A stretch of 40,185 nt of DNA from CAYQTE01 sp964420285 (GCA_964420285.1 CAYQTE010000041.1:1-40185), one strand, 5' to 3'. Shown: positions 7,611 to 20,890, numbered from the stretch's first letter. Program-made: numbers and translations. The notes: generated by a model not told the origin, from the sequence alone.

Positions 7611-8405
7611 CATTTCCTTCTTCACCGGGAAATGCAGCGTGAAATCAGTGCCCTTGCCGATTTCGCTCTGGACGGTGACCTGCCCGCCGTGTTCTTGGAC
7701 GATACGACGGGTCATTGCAAGGCCCAGGCCCGAGCCGCCGGCTTTGCGGGAATAGTAGGCCTGAAAGATGCGGTCGATCTCGGCCGGTTCGATGCCGGGG
7801 CCGGTGTCGATGACGTCGATCAGCGCGTGGCCGTCGCCGCGGCTGGCCCGGAGGATCATCTCGCCGCCGTTGGTCATCGCCTGATTGGCGTTGATCATGA
7901 GATTGAGCACGGCCTGGCGGACGAGCCGGCCGTCGACGCTGGCCATGACCTTTTGGGAGCTGTCGGCCAGGCGAAGGCGCACGTGATTGAGCTGGGCCTG
8001 AGGGGCAAAGAAATCGGACATCTCGACCAGGAGCTGGTGCAGATCGACGTTGCAGCGGCTGAGTTCGATCTTACCGGCGTAGCGGAGAAAATCATCAAGA
8101 ATATCGCGCAATCGCGAGGTTTCGCTTTGCACTGTCGCCAGCCGCGGAAGCAGGCGATTGTGCTCGCCATCCTCGGATTCCAGTTCCTCGGCCAGCAATT
8201 GGAGATTGAGCTGAACGGTGGAAAGCGGGTTGCGTATTTCGTGCGCCAGACCGCCGGTCAGCACACCCAGTTCCGCAAGCCGCTCGGCGTGCCGGGTGCG
8301 CCGCTGCAAGGCCATGAGCCGGCGGTAGACCCAGACGCCCGCGACGGCCGACACCATCCCAGCGCCCACCAATCCCGCGACCAGCCCGCCGAAGAAACCG
8401 CCCAT
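7590..8405 (-). CDS. NtrB-like sensor histidine kinase
   Basis: Membrane-anchored kinase, probable partner of the sigma-54 regulator downstream. Start chosen at ATG 8405 (MGGFFGGLVAGLVGAG, 271 residues). Upstream codons in the same frame run through dispersed repeats and look non-coding. A single hydrophobic helix (about 3-28) is followed directly by the dimerisation domain with phospho-acceptor H55 in LAHEIRNPL. The ATPase domain has N box NLMINANQAM, G1 DTGPGIE and G2 GSGLGLAMTRRIV. No separate sensory domain is present, so the signal must come through the helix or a partner protein. The C-terminal DKVTG is encoded by the repeat array. Confidence 0.92.
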   Translation of the reverse strand: MGGFFGGLVAGLVGAGMVSAVAGVWVYRRLMALQRRTRHAERLAELGVLTGGLAHEIRNPLSTVQLNLQLLAEELESEDGEHNRLLPRLATVQSETSRLRDILDDFLRYAGKIELSRCNVDLHQLLVEMSDFFAPQAQLNHVRLRLADSSQKVMASVDGRLVRQAVLNLMINANQAMTNGGEMILRASRGDGHALIDVIDTGPGIEPAEIDRIFQAYYSRKAGGSGLGLAMTRRIVQEHGGQVTVQSEIGKGTDFTLHFPVKKEMPDKVTG

Positions 8406-8503
8406 GCGCGTGAGATTATTGCCAATGCCCCGAAAGTGCAAAGAAAGGAAACGCCAGGCAGAGCCAGCATCAGAGAGCGCCCGATTTTCCGGGAGCCTGT
8501 CTT

Positions 8504-8552
8504 TTCCTCCTCCCCTTGTACAAGGGGGACCGAGGTGGGGGTCCTTCGCCAG
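8504..8552 (-). repeat. GTAC-centred palindromic repeat, copy B1
   Basis: CCTCCTCCCCTTGTACAAGG followed by GACCGAGGTGGGGGTCCTTCGCC is the reverse complement of the type at 9-56 and 21016-21070. It pairs with the opposite-facing copy at 8597. Confidence 0.75.
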
Positions 8553-8596
8553 AGGTGCTGCCATTTCCAAGCCGCGACCGACGCCATAGCGGTCGA

Positions 8597-8636
8597 CCCC
8601 CACCCAACCCTCCCCCTGAGTACAAGGGGAGGGGTA
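8597..8636 (+). repeat. GTAC-centred palindromic repeat, copy B2
   Basis: CCCCCACCCAACCCTCCCCC then TGAGTACAAGGGGAGGGG. It faces copy B1 about 45 bases away, giving a paired arrangement like a BIME. Confidence 0.75.
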
Positions 8637-8787
8637 AGAAGTTGCTCCGCATCGAGTTACCCTCGCCCGGAAATTCGGGCACACTCCAGCATCACAAATC
8701 GCAGTTCCAAATTGACATGGCCGAGTCGCAGGATTATTCATCGTGCCGGGCGTCGGCCGCATGGCCTATCGCGATTAAGGGAGTCAC

Positions 8788-9393
8788 ATGCTCAGACGAT
8801 TCTCGTTGGGTGCGGTCTTTGGCGTTCTCATGGCGCTGACGTGCGCGATCTCGACGGCATCGGCAGATGCCACCGCGCCGGCGACGACGGCGCCGTCCGA
8901 ACCGGCCGCCGCTCCCGTCGTCGTGCCCAAGGGCACATGGACATTCGAAACCTACGGCTCGTTCGCGACTCAGCCGCGGGTGCGGGAACAACTCTATTCG
9001 GGGACGTTCGGCATCGGTTACACGTTCATGCCCAATAACTCGCTGACGGCGGAGATCACGGGTATGCGCGGATTGCAGGCCGGGCCGGATGTCGTGGCCG
9101 GGGGATTCGATCTGCTTCTCCGCAACCACTTCATCAACCAGCGCACCTGGAGCATGTTCATCGACTTTGGCGCCGGCGCGATGGAAGCGGACCGGAGAAT
9201 TCCCGACGGCGGCACCGATTACAACTACTGGTTCAAGACCGGACTGGGCGGCACGATCCGGCTGTGGGACAAGACCAGTCTCCTGACCGGCGTGCGCTAT
9301 CTGCACATTTCCAATGCCCACCTGGAAGGCCCCAGCCGCAACCCGACTCTCAACGCCACCGAAGGTTATCTGGGCCTGCTGGTCGAGTTCTGA
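8788..9393 (+). CDS. PagL-like lipid A deacylase / acyloxyacyl hydrolase family protein
   Basis: Predicted small outer-membrane barrel of 201 residues. The start has a good site (AAGGGAG) and a signal peptide with likely cleavage after ASA at about residue 26, followed by an Ala/Pro/Thr linker. The rest alternates like beta strands and ends in aromatic F (GYLGLLVEF). The motif YLHISNAHL (H173, S175, N176) matches the catalytic His-x-Ser-Asn of PagL, which removes the 3-O acyl chain of lipid A (known for PagL). The catalytic acid could be E192, but its spacing differs from PagL. Activity is therefore inferred, while family membership is fairly likely. It implies an LPS-like outer leaflet. Confidence 0.7.
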   Translation: MLRRFSLGAVFGVLMALTCAISTASADATAPATTAPSEPAAAPVVVPKGTWTFETYGSFATQPRVREQLYSGTFGIGYTFMPNNSLTAEITGMRGLQAGPDVVAGGFDLLLRNHFINQRTWSMFIDFGAGAMEADRRIPDGGTDYNYWFKTGLGGTIRLWDKTSLLTGVRYLHISNAHLEGPSRNPTLNATEGYLGLLVEF

Positions 9394-9483
9394 TCTACCC
9401 AAATCCGGTGATACGGCTGAATGCGGACAGACCTTCAGTGGCGTCGCGAATTCACAGGACCGTCAACTACGGCAACGCGCGGC

Positions 9484-9723
9484 TCACGCTTTGAGGCGGA
9501 TTCTCTCGGGTACAGCCCGGTGTACGTTCATCGCGCACAGGCCCTTGGGCCCGCTTACCTCTTCATAGGTCACATGTTCGCCGTCCGGCAGAAAGCGGAA
9601 TCCATCGCCGGCGATCGAACTGAAATGCACGAACACATCCTGGCCCGCCTCGTTCAGGATGAAACCAAACCCCTTTCTCGAATCAAACCACTTGACGGTG
9701 CCAATCGATATGACCGTCTCCAT
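9484..9723 (-). CDS. Cold-shock domain protein
   Basis: Single-domain nucleic-acid-binding protein of 79 residues from ATG 9723, with AAGGGG a few bases before it. TGTVKWFDSRKGFGFI-like start: KWF and RNP1 KGFGFI, then RNP2 VFVHFSSI, as in CspA-type RNA chaperones. The C-terminal part (HVTYEEVSGPKGLCAMNV) is typical. It is convergent with the PagL-like gene and has a long untranslated leader, as many csp genes do. Confidence 0.93.
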   Translation of the reverse strand: METVISIGTVKWFDSRKGFGFILNEAGQDVFVHFSSIAGDGFRFLPDGEHVTYEEVSGPKGLCAMNVHRAVPERIRLKA

Positions 9724-9989
9724 AAAAACCCCTTGCGGCCGCGTGACACCAGTGCGATGCCAGCCCATGGCCGCGAAAAAAACCGAAGACTTGATGCTCT
9801 GTCACACCACGACAGAAATGTCATCCACCGGCAACGGCCGCCAACGTGAGCCAGCAGAAAGCACGCCGCCGATGAAATAACGCAACGAATAATGTACAAG
9901 AGCCCAACTGCGGGAATCAACTGAATTTTTGCTGAATTTCGCAAAATAGTTGCCGGGCAGGCCGCGCACGAATTGCCGGCCCGGGCCGA
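9724..9989 (-). promoter_or_regulatory. Leader and candidate promoter of the cold-shock gene
   Basis: No gene is seen here. On the minus strand TTGATT (9915-9920) and TACATT (9891-9896) are 18 bases apart and could be -35/-10. Transcription would then begin about 160 bases before the ATG, leaving a long 5' leader like those regulating csp mRNAs by temperature. The promoter matches are only moderate. Confidence 0.35.
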
Positions 9990-11228
9990 TCAGCGTTTTT
10001 GAAGCGATGCCCCGCCAAACGCCCCGCCGCCGCCTACCTCGCCGGGCCGGTCCCCTTCCACCCGCAGAGTCAGAGTCTTGGCGTCGGTCACGTCCAGATT
10101 GATGATCCGGGCGTCCTTGATGTTGTCCAGGCTGGTGATCGCGTCGCTGCGGTATTTCTCCTTGCCGTCCACCAGAACGATCATTCGCACGCTGGCGCCC
10201 GGCAGACTGACCATCGGAATGCCCGGCACGGCCGAAAACGACCGGAACTGGCCGGCCAGATTCCACGTCACCGAGCAGCCAGCCGCAAGGTACACGCCCT
10301 TATTGAATGTCCGGGGCCGCATATCCGCCCCGCGCATGTCCAGTGACAGGCCCTGGGGCGTGGCATCGGCGCTGTAGGAATACAAGCCGTCGGGCTCAAT
10401 CGTGGCGGGTTTCAAATCGCCCAGCGAACGCGTGCGGGCCGATCCGGCCCTGATCTGCTGGATGTCCTTCAGACCCAGATGAAACTCGCCAAGCCACGGA
10501 TCGTTCACGACCAGTTGGCTGCCGTCGATCTTAGCCGAGTCAGCCATGAGGATCGAACCATCGCTGGTCCAGATTTCCCAGTCGAACGCGCCCTCGTGCG
10601 GATCGGCCAGGACCACGCCCTTGGCGCGCGTGGCGGCGTTGAAATGCGCCGGGCCGAAGAGAACCGAATCCACCGAGATGATCTGCTCCTTGATCTCGGT
10701 TACCGTCCCCTCGAAAAAATCGCCGCCGCTCAGGAGCACGCCGGTCTTGCCGGCCGGAATCTTGCTCCAGTCCGCGGTCTTGTCGAATTGCAGCCGGGCC
10801 ACGCGGGAGCGCGGGATCGTCCTGGGCTGGCCGCCGCCGCAGGTGTAGGTGACGGTCTTGTCATCCATCGCCGTGACATCGGCCAGCAGCACCGCCTTGT
10901 TGGTCAGGATCAGCCCCTCGACCAGGGCCTTGAGATCGCTGCCGTAGAAGCGGGCGTCCTTGATCTCGCCCAATTCGACCGGCGTCAGAAAATCGCTGCC
11001 CGCCTTTTCGATCATGAAATAGCCGCGCGGATCGAGCGAGATCGTGCCCACGAAGGACCGGCCGGTGATCGTCTCCAGGGGATTGGCGGTAATCGAGATC
11101 GCATCGCCATCCCCACCACGGAGGATCGGCAACCCCATCGCCAGAAGACAAAACGCAACCGCCGCCATAGCGCTCCATCGGCGCGGCGATGGCGGGAAGA
11201 TGCGACTCTTGCACCGGCCCATGCTCAT
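9990..11228 (-). CDS. Secreted NPCBM-like domain protein
   Basis: Exported protein of 412 residues from ATG 11228 (MSMGRCKSR), with a signal helix (SAMAAVAFCLLAMGLPILRGG). The frame extends ten residues further upstream, but that would overlap the previous gene. The middle has repeated short beta segments (LLADVTAMDDKTVTY, VLLSGGDFFEGTVTEI). The C-terminal about 120 residues (FNKGVYLAAGCSVTWNLAGQ, VLVDGKEKYRSDAI, LTLRVEGDRPG) resemble an NPCBM carbohydrate-binding module, which binds glycans in glycosidases. No catalytic domain is evident. It is the last gene of the long envelope operon, 7 bases after the prenyltransferase-fold gene. Confidence 0.7.
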   Translation of the reverse strand: MSMGRCKSRIFPPSPRRWSAMAAVAFCLLAMGLPILRGGDGDAISITANPLETITGRSFVGTISLDPRGYFMIEKAGSDFLTPVELGEIKDARFYGSDLKALVEGLILTNKAVLLADVTAMDDKTVTYTCGGGQPRTIPRSRVARLQFDKTADWSKIPAGKTGVLLSGGDFFEGTVTEIKEQIISVDSVLFGPAHFNAATRAKGVVLADPHEGAFDWEIWTSDGSILMADSAKIDGSQLVVNDPWLGEFHLGLKDIQQIRAGSARTRSLGDLKPATIEPDGLYSYSADATPQGLSLDMRGADMRPRTFNKGVYLAAGCSVTWNLAGQFRSFSAVPGIPMVSLPGASVRMIVLVDGKEKYRSDAITSLDNIKDARIINLDVTDAKTLTLRVEGDRPGEVGGGGAFGGASLQKR

Positions 11229-11235
11229 GAAAATA

Positions 11236-12351
11236 TCATCTCTGATACAGGGGAACATAATGAAGTGGCATTGCGAGAATCATGGTGTACACGCTGGTGG
11301 CGTAGATGGTGTTGACGCCGGTGCCGGGGTCGAACGGATTCCAGTATTTCGTATCCCCCATGGTCTGGACTTTGTCCATCAGCTCGGCGTGAATCCAGCC
11401 GTACCAATCCGTCCAGGCTTTGCCGCCGATCATGTATTCGGCCGGGGCGGCATAGAAATTCCCATACGTGAAATACTGCATGGAGAGGTCGCGTTTTTCG
11501 ACGAGGAATTCCGACCCGGCCGCCACCATGGGATCGTCGTACAGGCCGCAAACCTGAAGCGAATAGATGGCCGCCGCGGTTCGGGCAAAGCCGGCCTGCA
11601 GCGTGCCGGGCTGGTAGTCGAATCCGCGCGGGTCGAAGCGATCCTGGCAGCTCTTGACATAGGCCACGGCCCGGTCAATCGTGGATTGCGGAATATCGAG
11701 CCCCGCGTTCTTGGCCGCGCGCAGCGCCACCACCTGAAGCACGGTCACGGATATATCCGCATCGCCGATTTTCGGCGGATAGCGCCAGCCACCCTGCGCA
11801 TTCTGGCAACTGACGATCAGCTTGATGGCCCGCTCCAGCTTGGGGCGTAATGCGGGGTTGGGCGATTCACCGTACATCTCGGCCAGGCAGATCGTCGCGA
11901 TGCCGTGGCCGTACATGTTGTTCTCGCCTGTGGGCGCGGCGATATACCCATCGGGACGGCAGCAATCCAGAAGGAAATCCTCACCCTTTTTGACAGCGCT
12001 GCCGAATTCGCCTTCGCCGGGCACCTCACCGGCCGCCATGAACGCCATCAGCGCGTAGGCCGACAGCGCCGCCTGATGGTTCTGGTCGGCAACGAACGAT
12101 CCGTTGGGTTGCTGCTTCTCGGCCAGATAGCGCAGTGCGCCGCGGATGGTCTGCTCGGTCCTGGCATCGACCTGCACGGTGTCCTGCGCCACGCGCGGCG
12201 CTGGCGGCGCATCGGGCGCCGGATCGGCTCGCGTGGGACGAATGCTCATGCACATCGCCAGCGCGGCGGCGCAGGCAATCCAGCGGGCTGGCCGATGCCA
12301 TCGTGGGCGGCCTTGTCGTTCGGATTCAGTGTTAGAGTCCAACCTGTGCAT
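11236..12351 (-). CDS. Secreted prenyltransferase/terpene-cyclase-fold repeat protein
   Basis: Exported alpha/alpha-toroid protein of 371 residues. A basic N-terminus is followed by a signal helix (WIACAAALAMCMSI) and a Pro/Ala linker. Repeats of the squalene-cyclase/prenyltransferase type follow: GALRYLAEKQQPNGSF, YGHGIATICLAEMYG (147-161), QNAQGGW (183-189), and VAYVKSCQDRFDPRGFDY. The acidic DxDD of true cyclases is absent, so this is probably not a terpene cyclase. Such proteins are common in Planctomycetes with unknown role (known). It starts 3 bases after the Gln-rich gene, so the two are translationally coupled. Confidence 0.75.
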   Translation of the reverse strand: MHRLDSNTESERQGRPRWHRPARWIACAAALAMCMSIRPTRADPAPDAPPAPRVAQDTVQVDARTEQTIRGALRYLAEKQQPNGSFVADQNHQAALSAYALMAFMAAGEVPGEGEFGSAVKKGEDFLLDCCRPDGYIAAPTGENNMYGHGIATICLAEMYGESPNPALRPKLERAIKLIVSCQNAQGGWRYPPKIGDADISVTVLQVVALRAAKNAGLDIPQSTIDRAVAYVKSCQDRFDPRGFDYQPGTLQAGFARTAAAIYSLQVCGLYDDPMVAAGSEFLVEKRDLSMQYFTYGNFYAAPAEYMIGGKAWTDWYGWIHAELMDKVQTMGDTKYWNPFDPGTGVNTIYATSVYTMILAMPLHYVPLYQR

Positions 12352-12354
12352 GGG

Positions 12355-16410
<4,056 letters not shown>

Positions 16411-16630
16411 GGCAACTCCCTTCGCTGGACCCGCGTGGAACGACCAAGTCCCACCGACTCCGGCATTTCCTAAAAGCCCTGTCACAGCCGCGACTGGCAG
16501 CTACGCATTATACGCATACTATCCATCGGCCGCAGTGTTAGACGCCGAACGACCGAAAAAGTGCCAAATTTTCTGGCCAACCTCACCACCGGCCAAAACC
16601 GGGCCGGGCGCCAGGCAGGCTCCCCGAGCC
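16411..16630 (-). promoter_or_regulatory. Spacer with candidate internal promoter before the Gln-rich gene
   Basis: The 220-base gap is unusually wide for this operon. On the minus strand a perfect TATAAT lies at 16507-16512, within GCGTATAATGCG, about 95 bases before the ATG. No good -35 box is seen at 17 bases. It may give separate expression of the Gln-rich gene. Nothing else was recognised. Confidence 0.35.
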
Positions 16631-18412
16631 CTACGGCGGTCCACCGGCGGGTTGGGTGGCGGGCTCGGTTGCCGGGGTTTGGCCGCCCATAATGATCGCG
16701 CCAAGGTTGGTGTTATCGCTTTCCTGGTGGGTCTCGGTCTGGCGAATCACCTGCGGTATAACTTGCGCCCGCATAAGGAGTTCCTGCCGTTTCTCCTCGG
16801 GCGTGACCACGCGGATCTGGTAGTGATCCCCATTGCCGGCCAGGGGCGGGTCCGGCTCGGTATCGATCGCCCGCAGCCAATACTCGATCGTCGATCCCTC
16901 CAGAGTCGGGCGCGTCGTCGAGGGGCTCTTTTCGATGCTGCTGATCTGCCAGGTGTAGGTCGATTTGACCTCTTTGGGATTCCCCGGCGGAATTTCGATC
17001 GGCACGGTCTTTTCCTCGCCGCCGTCCACCCTATAAACCAGCGACACGCCGCCCAGGCCGTAATCGGCGACGGCGTCGAACGGGATGTCGAACGTCGCGA
17101 CCAGCGTGACAAGCTGCTCGCGGTGATCCTGGATCAGGATGCGCGCCAGCGGCGCGCGCGGGGCAACGAGAGTGATCGGATAGACCACCGAATCCCTGGA
17201 TTCCATTCCGTCCGTGTCCACAACCGTCACCGACAATCCGTTGGTCAGCGACGGCAGTGCGATCCCCGCCGCAACCGTCGCCGCGCCCTGGCCCGGATCA
17301 GCCCTTGGAATATCCGCTTTGGAAATATCCGGCAGCGCTGCCAGGGCCGCCTGCCCATCCACGATCAGCGGCCGGTCATCGCCGGCCGAGCCGGTGAGGT
17401 GAACCCGGCTCAGCGCATTGCCCGGTTCGGGAACTTCCAGCGGCAGACTGGAGGTGACGGCAACAATGAGCCGGCTCCCCTCCAAAAGCGACAGGTCGCC
17501 GCCCAGTCGCTTCTGTATGGGCATGTGCGTATAGGCCGGCCAGACCTGCCAGAAGGCGATCCCCGTCACGGTCGGGCGCGGCAGGACGGTGATGTCGTAC
17601 CATTCCCCCACGCCGTCGCCGAGCGTGATGCGGAACTTAAACGACGCCTGCACGTTTTTCAGCGTCGTGCCGTAACGCGACCTGGTATCGGCGATGGGCC
17701 CGATGGCCAGTTGTTGAACGGCGTTGTTGCTGTAATGAATCTCAATCGTCCCGCCGCCGGGGCGAATCCCGCCGGCATCGGCAAGAAGGGCAATGTCATC
17801 GCCCATGGCGACGCGCTGGCTGGTGGTCACCGGAATAACGCTCGTCTTGCGCGGAACCGGTTCGTTGGACAGGAGCATGCGCCTTGCCAGCACGCCACTG
17901 GCCGGCAAGGTCCACAAGAACAACGCCAATCCCGCAACGAGCATCGCCGAGCCGGTCCACGCGCGGCGCTTCATCGCATCGGTCTTGATGACTTGCCGGA
18001 AGTCCAGCTCCGCCGCCATGACCTCGGCCTGCAAGAGCGTGGCCTGCACCAGGACCGTCGATAACCCCGGCGGCACCGCCATCGGCCGGGCAAGCTGCAC
18101 CGACGCGATCAGCCGCCCGCGCAGACGCGGATGTTCGCGCTCGACGGCCAGGGCCAGTTCATCATCATCCGGCCCGCGCAAAAGCGGCCGGGCCAGGTGT
18201 TTCAGACCCAGATACATCAGCCCCGCCGCCATCCCCGCCAGCAGCACCGCCCGCGCCAGCCAGGGCAGATCGATGAGCCAGTCGATGAACATTTCGCCGG
18301 CTGCGGCGGCGATGACGCACGAACCGACCATCGCCAGGCCGCCGGTGGCGGTCACGCCCCTGTGCTTGCGGCGAACCTCGCCCAGCTTGACGGATATGAC
18401 GTGATCGTTCAT
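16631..18412 (-). CDS. DUF4175-like membrane protein
   Basis: 593 residues, function unknown. Two hydrophobic helices near the N-terminus (about 24-40 and 52-70) and a third at about 152-170. Between them is LALAVEREHPRLRGRLIASV, similar to the ERxxPEL..RL stretch of DUF4175/TIGR02302 proteins. After the third helix comes a long, probably extracytoplasmic beta-rich region (DTRSRYGTTLKNVQASFKF, WYDITVLPRPTVTGI, VWPAYTHMP), also typical of those families. The C-terminus is Thr/Pro-rich. Alphaproteobacterial relatives continue into a Gln-rich region; here that part is a separate gene immediately downstream. It is 24 bases after the VWA gene. Confidence 0.7.
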   Translation of the reverse strand: MNDHVISVKLGEVRRKHRGVTATGGLAMVGSCVIAAAAGEMFIDWLIDLPWLARAVLLAGMAAGLMYLGLKHLARPLLRGPDDDELALAVEREHPRLRGRLIASVQLARPMAVPPGLSTVLVQATLLQAEVMAAELDFRQVIKTDAMKRRAWTGSAMLVAGLALFLWTLPASGVLARRMLLSNEPVPRKTSVIPVTTSQRVAMGDDIALLADAGGIRPGGGTIEIHYSNNAVQQLAIGPIADTRSRYGTTLKNVQASFKFRITLGDGVGEWYDITVLPRPTVTGIAFWQVWPAYTHMPIQKRLGGDLSLLEGSRLIVAVTSSLPLEVPEPGNALSRVHLTGSAGDDRPLIVDGQAALAALPDISKADIPRADPGQGAATVAAGIALPSLTNGLSVTVVDTDGMESRDSVVYPITLVAPRAPLARILIQDHREQLVTLVATFDIPFDAVADYGLGGVSLVYRVDGGEEKTVPIEIPPGNPKEVKSTYTWQISSIEKSPSTTRPTLEGSTIEYWLRAIDTEPDPPLAGNGDHYQIRVVTPEEKRQELLMRAQVIPQVIRQTETHQESDNTNLGAIIMGGQTPATEPATQPAGGPP

Positions 18413-18436
18413 GCCGCGACTCTCGCTTGTTGGCGT

Positions 18437-20890
18437 TTACTTCAGTTGCGATGCCTTGCGCCAGGACCATTCGGCCGTGACCAGCAGGAGCAGAACCAGG
18501 AAATACAACGGCGACGCCCAGACCTCGGTTTCAACCACCGCCTGCACGGTGTCGGCCTTGTTGTGGATCGAATCGGGAACGCCCAGCAGGTTTTCCTCGC
18601 GGAAGAACCCGCCGTGGCTGATGTCCGCCGCCTCGCGCAGGTCCGCCTCGTTCATCGCCGTCTCTTCGGTTTCCGCCATCGGCTCGGTCACGGTGAACTC
18701 GATCTTCTGCCCCGACACATCCGGATCGCCGGCGCGCTCGATCCAGACCTGGTAGTGCCCCGGCCGGGTGACGACGAATTCCGCCCGGTAGTTTCCGGCC
18801 TGGTCGGGGTTGAGTCGCAATTCGATCGGCGTGGACGGCGCTCCGTCGATGCTGGCGCTGGCGGCGACGATCGCATCGGTGACCGGTTCATACGCCTTGT
18901 CGTACAGACGTGCATCGATGGTGACCTTGTCGCCGACGCTGTAACTGTCCTTGTCGCTGGTGATCTGAATGCGCTTGGCCCCGCCCAGGAGATGCGGCAG
19001 GGCCAGTTTCTGCACGATCTGGCCCCACAGGGCCGTGTAATACTGCTCGCCGCGGTTCTTGCGCCAGCGCCAGGTGTTGTCCGTGCCGATGAACATGCTC
19101 TGGCCCAGGCCGTAACCCTCGATCGCAATCAGCGGCATGGGGCCGTATTTGTTGGCCTTGGCGGGATCGGGATCGACGGCCAGGACGGTGGCCGCGGGCT
19201 TGGCGCGGGCCACGCGCGCATCCCAGTACAGGGGCGGCAGATCCTGGGTCCACACCCGCAGATTTTCGTCCGGCGTGTCGCCCATTCGCAGCATGGGGCT
19301 GTCCTGCCCCGCCTGCGTGAGTTTGGGGATGATGGGAATATCGTTGGTCGACGCGGCGTTGGCGGCCCGGCCGGTGGCGTCCACCTCGATGGGTAGAAGC
19401 TGCTCGATCGGCGTGCCCATGTACGACCAGGGCGCGTAGCGCCGCCCGGCGATATTCAGCAGCCCCCCGCCGAATTTCGAGACGAATTCGTGGATCGCAT
19501 CCATCTGCTCGGCCGTGAAGACGCTGGGATCGACATCGCCCAGGATGATCAGGTCGTATTTCATCATATCCGCCTTGGTGGGCGGCAGGCGGTCGAGGAA
19601 AGGCGAATTGGGTCCGCCGGTGATGCCGGGATCGCCCTCGACCAGCACGCATTTGAAGTCCACGCGCCGATCGCGCATCAGCACCGCCTGCAGGTATTCA
19701 AATTCCCATCGCGGGGCCTGCTCGACGCACAGAACCTTGATCTTCCCGTCGATCACCTTCACCCGCGTCGAACGGGTGTTGTTGCTGGTGACCGCCTGCT
19801 CCGGCCGCGGCGGAACCTGCACGGTCAGATCGAATTCACCGGCCGTGTCGGGAGTGAATTTCAGCGGAACCACCTGCTGGCCGTTGCTGGAAAGCTGGAT
19901 GTCCGTGTGATCGACCAGCTTGCCGTCGAGCAGGAGATTGACAGTGGCTGTCTGCCCGGCCAGTCCCTGACTGCGGACGCGAACGGTCACCGGGGCGACA
20001 TCGTTCATGAAGCACACATCCGGCGCAAACGGCTTATCGACGGAGATGGCCTTGGGCGTGGTGATGCCCAGACCCCAGAAATACAGCGGTACGCCCGAAT
20101 CGCGCGCCAGTTCGGCGGCGCTGCGCAGCGATGTCCCGCTGTTGTTCTGGCCGTCGGTGAGAACCCAGATACCCGCCATGGGCAACCCGCGCGTCTGGGC
20201 CAGGATTTGACGGATGGAATCGCCCAGAGCGGTGGTTGGGGCGTCGCATTTCAGGTCGTCCACCCAGCTCCAGGCGGCGGCCGGGGACGATCCCGATGGC
20301 GCGGCGGAATCCATGCGGCGGACCAGTAACTGGCCGGGATCCGGTGCGCCAAAGCCAAACGCACGCACGTTGAACTTGGCATCCAGGCGGGTTGGCAGAT
20401 CGAGCTGCGGGTTGCCCAATGCGCCCTTGACCAGCGCCACGCGATGCAAAGCGGCCACGCTGGAAATCGTCGCGGTGTCCAGAGTTTGATCCAGGCCTTT
20501 TTTCGCATCCAGATCGCCCACCGCCAGGGCCGCCCGTTTGATATCATCATCATCGGTGCGCCGCTCCGGCAGGTCCATGCTCCTGGTCTGATCCACCAGA
20601 ATGATGAGCGTCTGCTGCACGCTGCCTTCGACGCCCATCCGCAACACCGGCCGGCCCAGCATGAACACGAGCATCAGCAGGAACAGCGCCCGCAACGTCG
20701 CCAGCCCCACGCGGCGCACCGTCGACAGTTTGACGGTGGAGCGATAGCTCAGCCACGCGGTGGCGACCATCGCGACGGCCAGGATGAACATCCAGCCCAG
20801 CGGCAATCCGCGCAGCGTGAGCGACAACTTCGTGAGATCGGTGGCCCGATCCACGTGTACGTTCAGCAGTCGCAGCATCGTCTGGAGCAT
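18437..20890 (-). CDS. Membrane protein with VWA-like and GATase1-like domains
   Basis: 817 residues. Two N-terminal helices (about 33-48 and 63-79), then a VWA-like domain beginning LIILVDQTRSM. Its metal site reads D100-x-T102-x-S104 instead of the usual DxSxS. An immunoglobulin-like middle part (NDVAPVTVRVRSQGLAGQTA) is followed by a class I glutamine-amidotransferase-like fold (YDLIILGDVDPSVFT, FGGGLLNIAG, about 410-500) without a recognisable catalytic Cys. A second Ig-like part (DSYSVGDKVTIDARLYD) and a C-terminal helix (YFLVLLLLVTAEWSW) end it. This layout is known in BatA/BatB-linked planctomycete operons; the role is probably structural or regulatory in the envelope. Confidence 0.8.
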   Translation of the reverse strand: MLQTMLRLLNVHVDRATDLTKLSLTLRGLPLGWMFILAVAMVATAWLSYRSTVKLSTVRRVGLATLRALFLLMLVFMLGRPVLRMGVEGSVQQTLIILVDQTRSMDLPERRTDDDDIKRAALAVGDLDAKKGLDQTLDTATISSVAALHRVALVKGALGNPQLDLPTRLDAKFNVRAFGFGAPDPGQLLVRRMDSAAPSGSSPAAAWSWVDDLKCDAPTTALGDSIRQILAQTRGLPMAGIWVLTDGQNNSGTSLRSAAELARDSGVPLYFWGLGITTPKAISVDKPFAPDVCFMNDVAPVTVRVRSQGLAGQTATVNLLLDGKLVDHTDIQLSSNGQQVVPLKFTPDTAGEFDLTVQVPPRPEQAVTSNNTRSTRVKVIDGKIKVLCVEQAPRWEFEYLQAVLMRDRRVDFKCVLVEGDPGITGGPNSPFLDRLPPTKADMMKYDLIILGDVDPSVFTAEQMDAIHEFVSKFGGGLLNIAGRRYAPWSYMGTPIEQLLPIEVDATGRAANAASTNDIPIIPKLTQAGQDSPMLRMGDTPDENLRVWTQDLPPLYWDARVARAKPAATVLAVDPDPAKANKYGPMPLIAIEGYGLGQSMFIGTDNTWRWRKNRGEQYYTALWGQIVQKLALPHLLGGAKRIQITSDKDSYSVGDKVTIDARLYDKAYEPVTDAIVAASASIDGAPSTPIELRLNPDQAGNYRAEFVVTRPGHYQVWIERAGDPDVSGQKIEFTVTEPMAETEETAMNEADLREAADISHGGFFREENLLGVPDSIHNKADTVQAVVETEVWASPLYFLVLLLLVTAEWSWRKASQLK

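Larger units (their letters stand above)
8406..8787. other. Divergent spacer holding two palindromic repeats
   Basis: Spacer between the divergent kinase and PagL-like genes. Roughly a third is taken up by two repeat copies (8504-8552 and 8597-8636) in opposite orientation. The rest shows no gene and no promoter that could be assigned with confidence. Confidence 0.5.

Noticed and set aside
16536..16547. TGTTAGACGCCG shared with 28376-28387
   Set aside because: Only 12 bases in common; at 16536 there is no inverse arm, so it is probably chance or too weak to call.
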